Of a DNA stretch of 64,000 nucleotides, positions 10,096 through 18,218 are shown in pieces. The position numbers and the translations under genes were made by a program. Position 1 is the first letter of the stretch. Each line of letters opens with the position of its first letter. This DNA comes from JAHCHG01 sp041394845 (GTDB lineage Bacteria > Acidobacteriota > Blastocatellia > Pyrinomonadales > Pyrinomonadaceae): positions 124,001-188,000 of the forward strand of contig JAWKHL010000007.1 in NCBI GenBank assembly GCA_041394845.1, written 5' to 3'. The notes beneath the pieces were generated by a model. The model ran no database searches. It was not told the origin of the DNA and saw only the letters and a list, made by a program, of their open reading frames with translations.

Positions 10096-10707
10096 ATGCA
10101 TTCATTAACAAAAAAAATAATTTCGATATATCTGCTTTTCATTTTGCTTTCGACCTTTTCGATGGAATTGAAGGCGCAGACTTCCGCCAATGACGACAAG
10201 AAAGCCGTTCGACAGAACGATCTGCCGATGACTTACGAACCGAATCCGGCCTTTCCGTTCGGCAGATTGAATCCCGACGCGCCGCCGGAAACGGCCCAGT
10301 TCGCTTTTATGATCGGCGAGTTTGATTGTGTCGACGAGATCGTCAATCCGCAGGACGGCAAATGGGCGAAGTTTCCCGCGATCTGGAACGCGAGGTATTT
10401 TTTGAACGGACACGGAATTCAGGATTCGTATTGGAGTCCGACGTTCTCGACCTCGAACATCCGGATTTACGACGCCCGGGAAAAAAAATGGAAGGTGACG
10501 TTTTTCCGTATGCCGGGTAACGGAACGGGCCTTTGGACCGGCGTCAAGGAGGGCGGGAATCTCGTGATGCGACAGGGAACCGACGAAAAGGGAAGTCGTC
10601 TGACTTTTTCGAAGATCACCGAAAACGGTTTTCAGTGGACCGGCGAATCGATGACCGAAGGAGTGGCGAAACCCTTTTGGAAATCATCCTGCCGTCGCCG
10701 CCGGTAA
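10096..10707 (+). CDS. secreted protein, DUF1579-like lipocalin-type fold (tentative)
   Basis: 203 residues with a clear signal peptide ending near LKAQ. The mature part has the layout FMIGEFDCVDEI, W-N-ARYFLNGHGIQDSYW, IRIYDAREKKW and GWTGESM-like strands, reminiscent of DUF1579-type proteins. I give this family tentatively. The start is the only ATG before the signal peptide. The GGAGG at 10066-10070 is about 25 nt upstream, too far to be a standard ribosome site. The C-terminus (KSSCRRRR) is short and basic but not obviously frameshifted. It is monocistronic, followed by a repeat element. Confidence 0.6.
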   Translation: MHSLTKKIISIYLLFILLSTFSMELKAQTSANDDKKAVRQNDLPMTYEPNPAFPFGRLNPDAPPETAQFAFMIGEFDCVDEIVNPQDGKWAKFPAIWNARYFLNGHGIQDSYWSPTFSTSNIRIYDAREKKWKVTFFRMPGNGTGLWTGVKEGGNLVMRQGTDEKGSRLTFSKITENGFQWTGESMTEGVAKPFWKSSCRRRR

Positions 10708-10761
10708 AATTTGACGGAAAATTTCGGATCCGGTATCCGATTTATTTAAGCCGATTCAAGT

Positions 10762-11028
10762 TTCAATAGTTCGGACAGTTTTTTATGAATTGCCCCGAGG
10801 TTTACCTCGGGGATTTGCTAAGCTTAAGAAATTTAAGGCTTTAGCCGAATTCAAAAAAAAAACAAATGAAATTCCGCACAGCCTTGAGGCTAAAGCCATT
10901 AGGATGATTGATATTTATTTTGATAAGTGCGACTAAAGTCAGTTTATTCAGGCGCTTACCAAACTCCCAGCTAAAGCTCTCTGGCAATTCATAAAATCAA
11001 AAAACGAAAAACTGTCCGAACTATTGAA
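10762..11028. repeat. 267-bp nested inverted-repeat (MITE-like) element
   Basis: Perfect 22-bp terminal inverted repeats (TTCAATAGTTCGGACAGTTT plus TT at 10762-10783, and its complement at 11007-11028). Inside are an 11-bp inverted pair TATGAATTGCC (10784-10794 / 10983-10993), a hairpin CCCCGAGG-TTTA-CCTCGGGG (10793-10812) and the pair GGCTTTAGCC / GGCTAAAGCC (10838-10847 / 10888-10897). There is no ORF of note inside. It could be a non-autonomous mobile element or a structured RNA. No flanking target duplication was recognised. Confidence 0.75.
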
Positions 11029-11322
11029 GTTTATAACCGCGCGAAAAACAGCCAGTTGCGCTTTTCCTGAATCCAACCCGAACGGCTCCGGCTCGATGGG
11101 CTGGGATCGGTCGGCCCGCCACCGGCTTATATTTTTCAAATCAATCAGGTTTTAAGGGCTCAAAAACATATGATTTTTAAGGGGCATTTTGGCGGGTTTT
11201 GTGTATAATTACGGATGATTTCAAACGATTTACAGATTTTGACGGCTATCCGGGAACATTCCGGATGGTTGATTGTTCGGCCGATGAGGCCGGTGAGAAA
11301 GAATATTGATTAAGGAGAATTT
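11029..11322. other. intergenic region upstream of the 11323 gene
   Basis: No gene is seen. A TATAAT hexamer lies at 11204-11209 with no good -35 box 17 bp upstream. The ribosome site AAGGAG precedes the ATG at 11323. Confidence 0.4.
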
Positions 11323-12327
11323 ATGTCTACGTTTAATCCAGATACAACTTGGCTGGGACTGTTGGGGGGCGGCGTTTCCGGCTCCATCTTGGGCGGCGGC
11401 AGCATTTATCAGATCGACCTGTGGCACATGGGGGGCGACCCTCTGCCCGTTCGGGCTCTGGTCACCGGCAAGCGCGTCGGAGTGGTTGCCGAAGTCTCCA
11501 CGGCCATGGCCGCTCTGGTGGTCACCGGTTGCCGAACCGGCAAGGAGATGGATGGTATTACCTCCTCCGGCATCGACTGGGAACTGGCCGTCGGACTGAA
11601 GGGCAGCGCCATCGTCAAGACCGGCGCGAAATTGTTTAAGGTGGTGGCCGCGGAAGCCGCTGCAAAATCCGTCAACTGGGCGGTCCACGAGAGCGCCAAG
11701 CGCTTCGTTCAGTGGACGATGAATGACCTCGGCGTCGTCCAGTCCGGCAAGCAGTTCAATCTGATACCATCGCCGCTGTCGCTCGGCGTCGGCGCCGGGA
11801 TCTTCTACGAATGGCAGACCCTCAAACTTCTGGGCGGCAAGATCGGCTGGCAGCACATCTCGCCGACCTGGAATGTCGAAAACTTCGATGGAGGCGTCTA
11901 TTTCCAACTTCTGGACATTCCCGAACAGGACGGCTCGCTGGTCCACCTCGGCTTCTCGGTGCCGGAATGGGGCATCGATCCGTACATCCGCTGGAAGAAG
12001 GAAAAAGGCGAGGGGCGAGTGGGGCAAAAAAATTACCACATCGACGGCTATTCCTATGAGGCGGCCTTTTTCGAACGGCGGGACGGCATGGGATTGTCCG
12101 GCATCAATCTTAGCAACTACTTGCCCATCGGTCGTTTGGAGGAGGGGATTTTTACGGGCTTTTCCGACACCAAGACCGTGACGAAGAGCGGCAAACTGAC
12201 CGTCCGGCCCCATGTCTTCGAGTTTTCCAACTACTCCTTTTGGAGCGCCAGCGACACCATGACGGTGGATGTGGACAGCAGCGGACGCTTCACCAGGGTC
12301 GACGGCTCCTCCAAATTCAGGAGATGA
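11323..12327 (+). CDS. orphan protein of unknown function
   Basis: 334 residues, start supported by AAGGAG. I do not recognise the family. The N-terminus is Gly-rich (LLGGGVSGSILGGGSIYQ) with no standard signal peptide. A basic/Ala-rich middle (VVAAEAAAKSVNWAVHESAKR) is followed by a beta-rich C-terminus with many aromatic residues. The pattern would fit a secreted or pore-type accessory protein, but this is a guess. It lies between a repeat element and the AT-rich restriction island, converging with another unrecognised gene, so it is probably accessory. Confidence 0.6.
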   Translation: MSTFNPDTTWLGLLGGGVSGSILGGGSIYQIDLWHMGGDPLPVRALVTGKRVGVVAEVSTAMAALVVTGCRTGKEMDGITSSGIDWELAVGLKGSAIVKTGAKLFKVVAAEAAAKSVNWAVHESAKRFVQWTMNDLGVVQSGKQFNLIPSPLSLGVGAGIFYEWQTLKLLGGKIGWQHISPTWNVENFDGGVYFQLLDIPEQDGSLVHLGFSVPEWGIDPYIRWKKEKGEGRVGQKNYHIDGYSYEAAFFERRDGMGLSGINLSNYLPIGRLEEGIFTGFSDTKTVTKSGKLTVRPHVFEFSNYSFWSASDTMTVDVDSSGRFTRVDGSSKFRR

Positions 12328-12378
12328 CCGCCCGCCCCGGACAACCGCGGCCCCTTAGATGGAAGTGAAAGGTTTAAT

Positions 12379-12918
12379 TCAGAATCCGTATCCGATGGGG
12401 CCGTGACCGGGAACGCTGACATAGCCCTGTTGGTTTCCTTCGGAAAAGTTCCCGGCGCTAAAGCGTGTCGACCAGATGTTGTCGCCACCCGCACCGCCGC
12501 CCATCATTTGTTGCCGGGCGGCCATAACCAGATTGATAACCGGATATGGATTTCCGACATATCCGGCGTTGCCGTGGTGGTCGAGCCAGTAAGCTCCCGG
12601 CATGATCGGATTTCCGACCATCCGGCTCCACAGAATCCATTCGATCTGCGGTAATTCCCGCCCGTTCACCAAGATTCCCGTGTTGCCCATTGAAGCGTCC
12701 CGGCGGATCTCCCCCAGATCGTGCCCGGCCAGCATGAATCCGGCCGAAGGATAGCCGTTTATTCCGTACAAACCGCTCACCACATCATACCAGTAGTTTC
12801 CGGGATTGGGTCTGAAGCGGTAGATCGCTTCCAGGCCAACGAGTTGTTCCTCGGTCAAAACTGCATCATTAATAATGATCTCCACCGGACATTCCTTTTC
12901 GTTTGATCCCTTATGCAT
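12379..12918 (-). CDS. orphan small protein with aromatic/Gly-rich repeat-like motifs
   Basis: 179 residues without signal peptide. Conserved-looking segments are NPGNYWYDVVSGLYGINGYP, DASMGNTGILVNGREL and PGAYWLDHHGNAGYVGNP. The paired Y-W-x-D-x-x-G-x-x-G patterns look like an internal duplication. I have a vague memory of this layout in unannotated bacterial proteins, but no function. The C-terminus is Gly-rich (MMGGGAGGDN). It is convergent with the 11323 gene. No strong ribosome site lies before the ATG at 12918. Confidence 0.6.
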   Translation of the reverse strand: MHKGSNEKECPVEIIINDAVLTEEQLVGLEAIYRFRPNPGNYWYDVVSGLYGINGYPSAGFMLAGHDLGEIRRDASMGNTGILVNGRELPQIEWILWSRMVGNPIMPGAYWLDHHGNAGYVGNPYPVINLVMAARQQMMGGGAGGDNIWSTRFSAGNFSEGNQQGYVSVPGHGPIGYGF

Positions 12919-13271
12919 CGTTATTTACCGTTTTTTTATTCTGATGAAAATGCCTGCCATTTTCTACAGACAGCATTAATTCTTAAATCGCGAATGGCCG
13001 TATTCCGAGCAATTGTACTACATCTATTGAACACGAGTATTTTCAACTCCGGATTTCTCCCATAAATCCGGGTGCCCGAGTTAATTCAACCCCGGTTTGA
13101 AAGAAGCAAATTGATTTATTGCGCGTGATACAGCTTTAGAGGTTGACCTTAGATGTCTATTCGCACGTTTTGCCGAATATGCAGGAAGAGCGACGGCACG
13201 GCTTGAGGAAATGATTTTCAGAAATACAAGGCAAACCGATTTGTAACAGGTTGCTTTCATCTTTGTTCACC
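12919..13271. other. 353-bp gene-free stretch at the left edge of the restriction island
   Basis: No ORF, RNA gene or transposon end recognised. One short stem, CCGGATTT (13049-13056) with AAATCCGG (13064-13071), lies inside. Base composition becomes visibly AT-richer from here to about 17.3 kb. Confidence 0.5.
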
Positions 13272-14327
13272 TTATGGGATGATTGTTTCAAATGATACTA
13301 AACCGTTTTGGGGGATGGTGTAGCCAATCCATTGGGTGTCTCTGTTAATTGCTTTTTCTTCACGGGGATTTGAATTCGGACTTAGAACCACTTTTCTGAT
13401 TACTCCACTCCATCCGTAAGAAGTCAAGGCTCTATGCAAAAAATCTCCATAGGTTTGTGCTTGCTCAGAAGCCTCAATGTAGTTATTTATAGAAAGTTGG
13501 TTGTTTTTGAGTTCAATTACAACAGCAGTCCTTTCTTCATTTCGATTTTCCATTAAGACAACCACGTCCATATTTTTTCCAGAGACGCCATACGGTAAAT
13601 AATTTCCAATCCAAACAATGTCGGTTTGCTCCAGACTCAGCAACCTCCAAAATTCCGTGCAACTTGGTTCACGAGCGTTTTCGACAAACCATCCCTCCAA
13701 AACCTTCTCGTAGGTGAAAAAATTCTCCCTTTTCCACGGAAGATCAATTAATGAAACCAATCTGATGTTTTCAACGGGTTCATAGTCACCATTTTCCTGT
13801 AAAGGCTCGATTGTAACTTCTTGTGCATTCGCAAATTCCGTGATTTCATCTAAATTTTCTTCGGTCTCATCTTGATCGGGCATTTCTCTTAAAAGAGTGA
13901 ATAAATACTCATCTTCAAATAAAGTCTGACAACTCAGAGACTTTCCTCTTCTCAAAGATTTTTTGCCAATGGCGTTCCACAAAAGATGTTCATTGTAGAG
14001 GTCAAGAGCTTTTTCTTCCGTAAGCGGAATCCCAAATGAAACGTATTCATTATGTAAAGGTATTTTGATTGGATACTCATCTCCCTGAACAAAAATGGTC
14101 CCCCCAGCGGCTTTAAATGCATACTTAAAGCCAATCGCAGGTGCATTGTCACTTCCAATTATCCAAGGAAATATCCAATCGTTGGGTTGTACATTTAAGA
14201 AACTGGCAAAAATATCTGCCAACGTTTTAACCGGGAAACGCCTTCCTAATGTCCCTGTACCTGATATGTAACCACAATCAAAGACCTCTTTGATTGTGGT
14301 TTGATTGCAAATTGCCAAGTGTCCCAT
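13272..14327 (-). CDS. candidate PD-(D/E)XK restriction endonuclease of the RM island
   Basis: 351 residues, last gene of the minus-strand restriction-modification cluster, about 100 bp after vsr. I do not recognise a named family. The C-terminal half has a plausible nuclease core: an Asp in GKNMDVVVLM and, after a turn, VVIELKNNQ, i.e. the D...(E)xK layout of PD-(D/E)XK nucleases. Together with its place beside a C5 methyltransferase and Vsr, this suggests the cognate endonuclease or an accessory nuclease. The gene is AT-richer than the chromosome around it, consistent with transfer. An HNH nuclease is also present in the cluster, so which one cuts the methylated site is open. Confidence 0.55.
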   Translation of the reverse strand: MGHLAICNQTTIKEVFDCGYISGTGTLGRRFPVKTLADIFASFLNVQPNDWIFPWIIGSDNAPAIGFKYAFKAAGGTIFVQGDEYPIKIPLHNEYVSFGIPLTEEKALDLYNEHLLWNAIGKKSLRRGKSLSCQTLFEDEYLFTLLREMPDQDETEENLDEITEFANAQEVTIEPLQENGDYEPVENIRLVSLIDLPWKRENFFTYEKVLEGWFVENAREPSCTEFWRLLSLEQTDIVWIGNYLPYGVSGKNMDVVVLMENRNEERTAVVIELKNNQLSINNYIEASEQAQTYGDFLHRALTSYGWSGVIRKVVLSPNSNPREEKAINRDTQWIGYTIPQNGLVSFETIIP

Positions 14328-14432
14328 AAATTTATTGATAAAAGGAGTTCTTTTTCTATGATCGGGAAATCACGAATGGTTGTGGTTTATTAATTCAACA
14401 AACCTAACATAAAAAAACTTTTTATGAAATGT

Positions 14433-14867
14433 TTATTTTTGTGGGGAATTGAGAAGACTGTCGATAAGTTTCTTGAATATGGAGGAGGCTTTGTTTTTTT
14501 TCAAATCACATTCCCAGATGATGACTATTTCCCAACCCAGATCTTTCAAGGCCTTTTGCACCTTTGTGTCCCTTTTTTTATTTGTCAGAATTTTTTTTTG
14601 CCAAAACTCAGCGTTTGCTTTCGGCATTTTTGAGTTGTTACACGATTCTGCTTTATGACCGTGCCAAAAACATCCGTTGACAAAGATGACGGTGTTGTAT
14701 TTTTTCAAAACGATGTCCGGCTTCCCGGGCAAGGTCTTCACGTGCAACCTGTATCGAAATCCTTGAGAAAAAAGGTGTCTTCTGACGATGAGTTCAGGTG
14801 TGGTGTCAGCAGATTTAATTTTGCTCATCACCTCACTTCTCTTTTTTTTACTGAACACGTCAGCCAT
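14433..14867 (-). CDS. vsr: very short patch repair endonuclease
   Basis: 144 residues, full length for Vsr. These enzymes nick 5' of T in T:G mismatches arising by deamination of 5-methylcytosine. The catalytic Asp falls at position 51 (LPGKPDIVLKK), as in the E. coli enzyme, and the FVNGCFWHGH segment carries the zinc/active-site Cys and His residues. The N-terminus (MSKIKSADTTPELIVRR) is typical. It sits 30 bp downstream of the C5 methyltransferase on the same strand, the usual pairing, which supports that methylase making 5-methylcytosine. Confidence 0.95.
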   Translation of the reverse strand: MADVFSKKKRSEVMSKIKSADTTPELIVRRHLFSQGFRYRLHVKTLPGKPDIVLKKYNTVIFVNGCFWHGHKAESCNNSKMPKANAEFWQKKILTNKKRDTKVQKALKDLGWEIVIIWECDLKKNKASSIFKKLIDSLLNSPQK

Positions 14868-14897
14868 AGGATTGGAATCGGGCTGGATGGGTTTTAT

Positions 14898-16160
14898 TCA
14901 GACCCCGGTTTTGTTTACCAACGGTCTTTGGGTTTTTTCAAGTGTGTGGGCGTCAAGCATTTCCGCAACGGATTCTCCGACAGCTTTTCCAAGAAGGGGA
15001 GGGACGGCGTTTCCGATTTGAACGAGTGTTTGGCTCTTGCTTCCCTTGAAGATGAAATCATCTTCAAAAGATTGCAATCTTGCCAACTCACGCGGGGTCA
15101 TAACACGGTCTTTTTCATAATGAACCAAAACGCCTCCGTGGTTCTCTTTGACGGTTCTGCTGGGTTCGTCGGGAGGATTTCTGTAAAAAGAATCCGAATA
15201 GCCACCAAAGACACTTTTTCCAACAGGGGTTTTTTTGATTTTATCTGTAAACTTTTCAGAATGGGTTGTGAAAATGTGATTCCAATTTTCATCTTCTTCC
15301 AAATCTTTGAGTTGGTCAATTGTCTCCCTTACTGTCACCCAATTTGAATTTTCAAAAAGAGCAGGCGTTCCGTTTGGCTTAAAGTGAGTTGGTTCCGGAA
15401 ATTTTATGGGGATTTCATCCTTGACCCCGATGAATATGACGCGTTCTCTTTTTTGAGGGACACCGTAGTCTGCGGAATTCAACAGCATAAACTTCACTTC
15501 ATAGCCTGTTTGGTGGAATCTTCGGATTATAATGTCAACCACCGGCTCAAACAGGTTTGAACCGGATTTTTTCAGTTGTTCAATTTCCTTTTTCAAGGAA
15601 TGGATACGATCTGCATCTTCATCAGTGAATCTGAATTTTTCAGAATTGTTTTTATGTCGCTTTCTCAGCAAGAGCAGTTCTCGCCTTTGGTTTTCCAGTT
15701 CCTTGATCAAATTCAACTCATTCAGTTCGCCATCACTCAACACTTCTTTTTCGTGTTTCATTGTGAGAATCCCTTTGACATTTTCCATTACAAAGATTTC
15801 AGGATTGAGTCTGGCAACAATTTCAACGTATTCTTCGAATAGTTTGCCCCGGGGGTCGTCGAGGTTTCGAGATCCGGAAATGCTGTATGCTTGGCACGGG
15901 GGCCCCCCAACAATCACATCGCATTTGATGTCTGAGAACAAATCCAGTATTTGGTTTTTGATTTTTTTTTTTGTAATGTCCCCTTTCACAAGTTTTGTCT
16001 CAGGATGATTCATTTCGTAGGTGTCTTGTGCCGGTGGCCAAATTTCATTAGCCGCAACAATTTCAAAGCGGTTGGTTGATTCTAAACCCTTGCTCAAACC
16101 ACCACAACCAGCGAACAAATCCAAAACCTTATATTTATTGTTTTTCATAAACGCAATCAT
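14898..16160 (-). CDS. DNA (cytosine-5-)-methyltransferase
   Basis: 420 residues. Motif I DLFAGCGGLSKG, motif IV GGPPCQAYS with the catalytic Cys, motif VI MENVKG, motif VIII VPQKRERVIFIG and motif X QIGNAVPPLLGKA are all present in order. It transfers a methyl group from S-adenosylmethionine to C5 of cytosine in a target not readable here. Between motifs VI and VIII lies a Lys/Glu-rich, probably coiled-coil insertion of about 60 residues. The ATG at 16160 overlaps the TGA of the upstream HTH gene (ATGA), implying translational coupling. An in-frame ATG at 16148 is an alternative. Confidence 0.93.
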   Translation of the reverse strand: MIAFMKNNKYKVLDLFAGCGGLSKGLESTNRFEIVAANEIWPPAQDTYEMNHPETKLVKGDITKKKIKNQILDLFSDIKCDVIVGGPPCQAYSISGSRNLDDPRGKLFEEYVEIVARLNPEIFVMENVKGILTMKHEKEVLSDGELNELNLIKELENQRRELLLLRKRHKNNSEKFRFTDEDADRIHSLKKEIEQLKKSGSNLFEPVVDIIIRRFHQTGYEVKFMLLNSADYGVPQKRERVIFIGVKDEIPIKFPEPTHFKPNGTPALFENSNWVTVRETIDQLKDLEEDENWNHIFTTHSEKFTDKIKKTPVGKSVFGGYSDSFYRNPPDEPSRTVKENHGGVLVHYEKDRVMTPRELARLQSFEDDFIFKGSKSQTLVQIGNAVPPLLGKAVGESVAEMLDAHTLEKTQRPLVNKTGV

Positions 16161-16390
16161 TTCTTAACCTTTGACATCTCATTTTCAACCTCCTTGATCA
16201 ATTCGAGAGGGCTGATTTCAAGAAATTCCGCCAATTCAACTATGTTGCTTTTTACAGGTTCAAATTTATCAGAGAGGATGTTTGAGAGTTGTGTGGTTGA
16301 CATGCCCAATGCTTCAGCCAATTCTTTGAAAGTCAAAATGCCTTTTTTTGCCATAAGTTCTCTAACCTTTACTTTGTTTATGTTGGGCAT
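16157..16390 (-). CDS. XRE-type helix-turn-helix regulator (controller-like)
   Basis: 77 residues forming one lambda-repressor-like HTH: TFKELAEALGMSTTQLSNIL is the recognition core, followed by FEPVKSNIVELAEFLEI. The size and its place directly before the methyltransferase fit a controller (C) protein of a restriction-modification system, which delays endonuclease expression until the host is methylated. That role is inferred. It overlaps the methylase start by 4 bp. Confidence 0.8.
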   Translation of the reverse strand: MPNINKVKVRELMAKKGILTFKELAEALGMSTTQLSNILSDKFEPVKSNIVELAEFLEISPLELIKEVENEMSKVKK

Positions 16391-16440
16391 TACTCTCTAA
16401 GAAGCAAATTCAAGTATTTTATGAACAATATTAAACTATT

Positions 16441-17115
16441 TTATGAAGCGGAAGTCAAGTTATTCAACCTGTCCCTCCAAGTGAACGGGTCATGCCAAAA
16501 ACAACCGACGCATCCGTTTTCATCGTGAGGATCGCCGACCCAATGTTCACCACCTTCATACCAGTAGTTGATGCCGGGAAAATTTCCTCGCCTTCCGGTT
16601 TTGACACAACGCTCACAGTTTCTTGATTTTAGAAGATTGTCTTTGCGGGTTAGTAAAATGAATTTCTCCTTCAACTCCTCGTCACTCAATCCTTCGTTTC
16701 TTGATTCATCTTCATTCCAACGGATTTGTGGAAAACGGTGGTCAATTTCGAGATCTTTGGGAGCCGTCTTTCTCAAGGAAAAGGCTTCTCGATATTCATA
16801 AAGTCTTTTCACGCGTTTTGCAACGGAAGATGAAACACCTGCTCTGACACTTGTGGATCCCAGTCGTTCCAAAGTGCGCAGTTTCCTATGCACAGTAGTT
16901 TTCGAGCATCTATCACACCTTATTCGTTTATCCCAGTTTCTACTTTCGGGATTGCCCTTTTCAAATTGGAATCCATGTTCATCGCGCCAGATTTGCCAAG
17001 TTTTAGCTTGTCCGGATTTAAGTTCACATTTTGAGCAATGCCATTTTAAATCTTTCAGGATTTCGTAATCCTCATAACTGTTAGTGCCTTCATTAAAGGG
17101 GTTTTCTTGAGTCAT
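16441..17115 (-). CDS. HNH-type restriction endonuclease candidate
   Basis: 224 residues with several zinc-type Cys pairs: WHCSKC near residue 30, RCDRC near 91, NCERC near 165 and CVGC near the C-terminus. The segment LEIDHRFPQIRW, followed by LTRKDNLLKSRNC, is a beta-beta-alpha HNH-like nuclease core (D-H ... N). First complete gene of the minus-strand RM cluster, 50 bp before the HTH regulator. It is probably the cognate type II endonuclease, with the 13272-14327 protein as second nuclease, or the reverse. The start ATG lies 1 bp past the stop of a truncated upstream ORF. Confidence 0.65.
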   Translation of the reverse strand: MTQENPFNEGTNSYEDYEILKDLKWHCSKCELKSGQAKTWQIWRDEHGFQFEKGNPESRNWDKRIRCDRCSKTTVHRKLRTLERLGSTSVRAGVSSSVAKRVKRLYEYREAFSLRKTAPKDLEIDHRFPQIRWNEDESRNEGLSDEELKEKFILLTRKDNLLKSRNCERCVKTGRRGNFPGINYWYEGGEHWVGDPHDENGCVGCFWHDPFTWRDRLNNLTSAS

Positions 17116-17116
17116 T

Positions 17117-17260
17117 CTATTTCACTTTAATCTTCTTCAACGCACGGTTGTGATAAACAATCGTGTCCAACATTTCTTTTGGCCAATTCCCAGATTCTAT
17201 CCCTATGATTTTTATACCATAATTTTGTTGGAATGACGCGCAAATGACGCGCAAATGAAA
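17117..17260 (-). pseudogene. C-terminal fragment of an unidentified gene at the island edge
   Basis: In the frame ending at TAG 17117-17119, about 45 codons are open, reading QQNYGIKIIGIESGNWPKEM and then DTIVYHNRALKKIKVK. This is protein-like and ends 1 bp before the HNH gene, as if it were the preceding operon member. Upstream it runs into a duplicated 11-bp sequence (AAATGACGCGC twice, about 17232-17256) and the tRNA terminator, so the 5' part is missing. It may be a remnant left by insertion or deletion next to tRNA-Phe. Confidence 0.35.
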
Positions 17261-17284
17261 AAAGGGCACCCAACAGGATGCCCT
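17258..17284 (-). terminator. terminator of the tRNA-Phe transcript
   Basis: Read on the minus strand, AGGGCATCC and GGGTGCCCT pair around a 4-nt loop and are followed by a T6 run. The hairpin begins 20 bp past the tRNA 3' end. Confidence 0.8.
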
Positions 17285-17303
17285 AAGTTATTGATTCCAT
17301 TAA

Positions 17304-17376
<73 letters not shown>

Positions 17377-17503
17377 TTTGGTGCCCTCTTTCGGACACTC
17401 AGCGCAAGGAAATTAGTGTAATTAAGCGACCGTTTGATGTCAACCCGGAAAGATAAAAAATCGGGGAATTATCTCGCACCGGACAAAACTTTGAAATTTA
17501 GTG

Positions 17504-17531
17504 TTGACAATATGTTAAATAAGTTTATAAT
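17504..17531 (+). promoter_or_regulatory. sigma70-type promoter of the repeat lipoprotein gene
   Basis: TTGACA at 17504-17509 and TATAAT at 17526-17531 with a 16-bp spacer, both perfect consensus hexamers. The predicted start of transcription is near 17538, giving a leader of about 145 nt. Confidence 0.8.
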
Positions 17532-17537
17532 CGGTTT

Positions 17538-17683
17538 TTAGTAGTTGGTAGCCTATGTCAGCTACATTACCTTCCGAATCCGTTTGATACCTGCCCGTGT
17601 CGGTTTGAACGCCGTCGCTGTCCCCCAGGGACGCAACATTCAAGCCGGCACAGCTATTTTAAATGAAGAAAATCGAGGAATTT
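17538..17683 (+). other. long structured 5' leader
   Basis: About 145 nt between the promoter and the lipoprotein start. It contains the stems GTAGC-CTATGTCA-GCTAC and GTCCC-CCA-GGGAC and more GC-rich sequence than needed for a simple leader. I cannot match it to a riboswitch class. A c-di-GMP type I fit was considered and rejected. Confidence 0.35.
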
Positions 17684-18124
17684 ATGATAAGGAAATTATT
17701 ATTTATTTTGATTTGTGTGGCCGTAGGTGCGGGCGCTCTGGCCTGTAGCTCGGCCGAAGCTCCCAATGCCAACGCCAACGCTCAGGCCAATGTGCCGCCC
17801 GAGTTTTCGGGCAATAAGATAAATCCTTCGGGAACCCCGACGCCGGGCATTCCCGACACCAATACGGTCAATCCGAATAATGTGCCGAAAGGAGGGACTC
17901 CGACGCCGGGCATTCCCGATCCGGCCAACATCGGCAAACCGATCAAGGGGACGACTCCGACGCCGGGCATTCCCCCTCCGGAGGTGCTGAAAAAACAGGC
18001 CAACACCATCATCACCGACACCAATCTGGTCAATAATCCGAAGAACGTCAACCGGGACTCAACCGTCAAAAAACCGGAGGATCGCCGGAGGCCGGGTCAG
18101 ACGCAACCGCCTGCCAATCAGTAA
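17684..18124 (+). CDS. Pro/Thr/Asn-rich lipoprotein with TPTPGIP repeats
   Basis: 146 residues starting MIRKLLFILICVAVGAGA with lipobox ALAC, so it is lipidated at Cys and exported. The mature protein is low-complexity: an Asn/Ala run, then three copies of a TPTPGIP unit, then a basic Pro/Gln tail. It is probably an extended surface or periplasmic protein with no enzymatic domain. GAGGAA before 17684 fixes this start in preference to the in-frame ATG at 17663. It has its own consensus promoter and converges with recA over a shared terminator. Confidence 0.75.
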   Translation: MIRKLLFILICVAVGAGALACSSAEAPNANANAQANVPPEFSGNKINPSGTPTPGIPDTNTVNPNNVPKGGTPTPGIPDPANIGKPIKGTTPTPGIPPPEVLKKQANTIITDTNLVNNPKNVNRDSTVKKPEDRRRPGQTQPPANQ

Positions 18125-18142
18125 AGAAGCGAATTTTTCAGC

Positions 18143-18204
18143 AAAAACAAAAGGGACGAAAACGTTCAGGCTAAGCCGAATTTGTTTTCGTCCCTTTTGT
18201 TTTT
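18143..18204. terminator. bidirectional terminator between the lipoprotein gene and recA
   Basis: A perfect 21-bp inverted repeat (AAAAACAAAAGGGACGAAAA plus C at 18143-18163, and its complement at 18184-18204) around a 20-nt loop. The A-rich and T-rich outer arms give U-tracts in both directions. Confidence 0.9.
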
Positions 18205-18218
18205 CGAAAAGCCCGGAA

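Noticed and set aside
10096..10769. A frameshift near the end of the 10096-10707 gene, since another frame continues to 10769
   Set aside because: The ending PFWKSSCRRRR is plausible as a natural terminus and the alternative frame lacks family-like sequence.
17538..17683. Cyclic-di-GMP type I riboswitch suggested by GGGACGCAA followed by AAGCCGG
   Set aside because: The conserved 5' half (GGCAAACC region) and the tetraloop/receptor arrangement are missing, and the two 3' words are separated by an insertion.
17545..17748. A 67-codon frame covering the lipoprotein leader
   Set aside because: It begins in the leader just after the promoter, has no ribosome site and reads out of frame with the evident lipoprotein.
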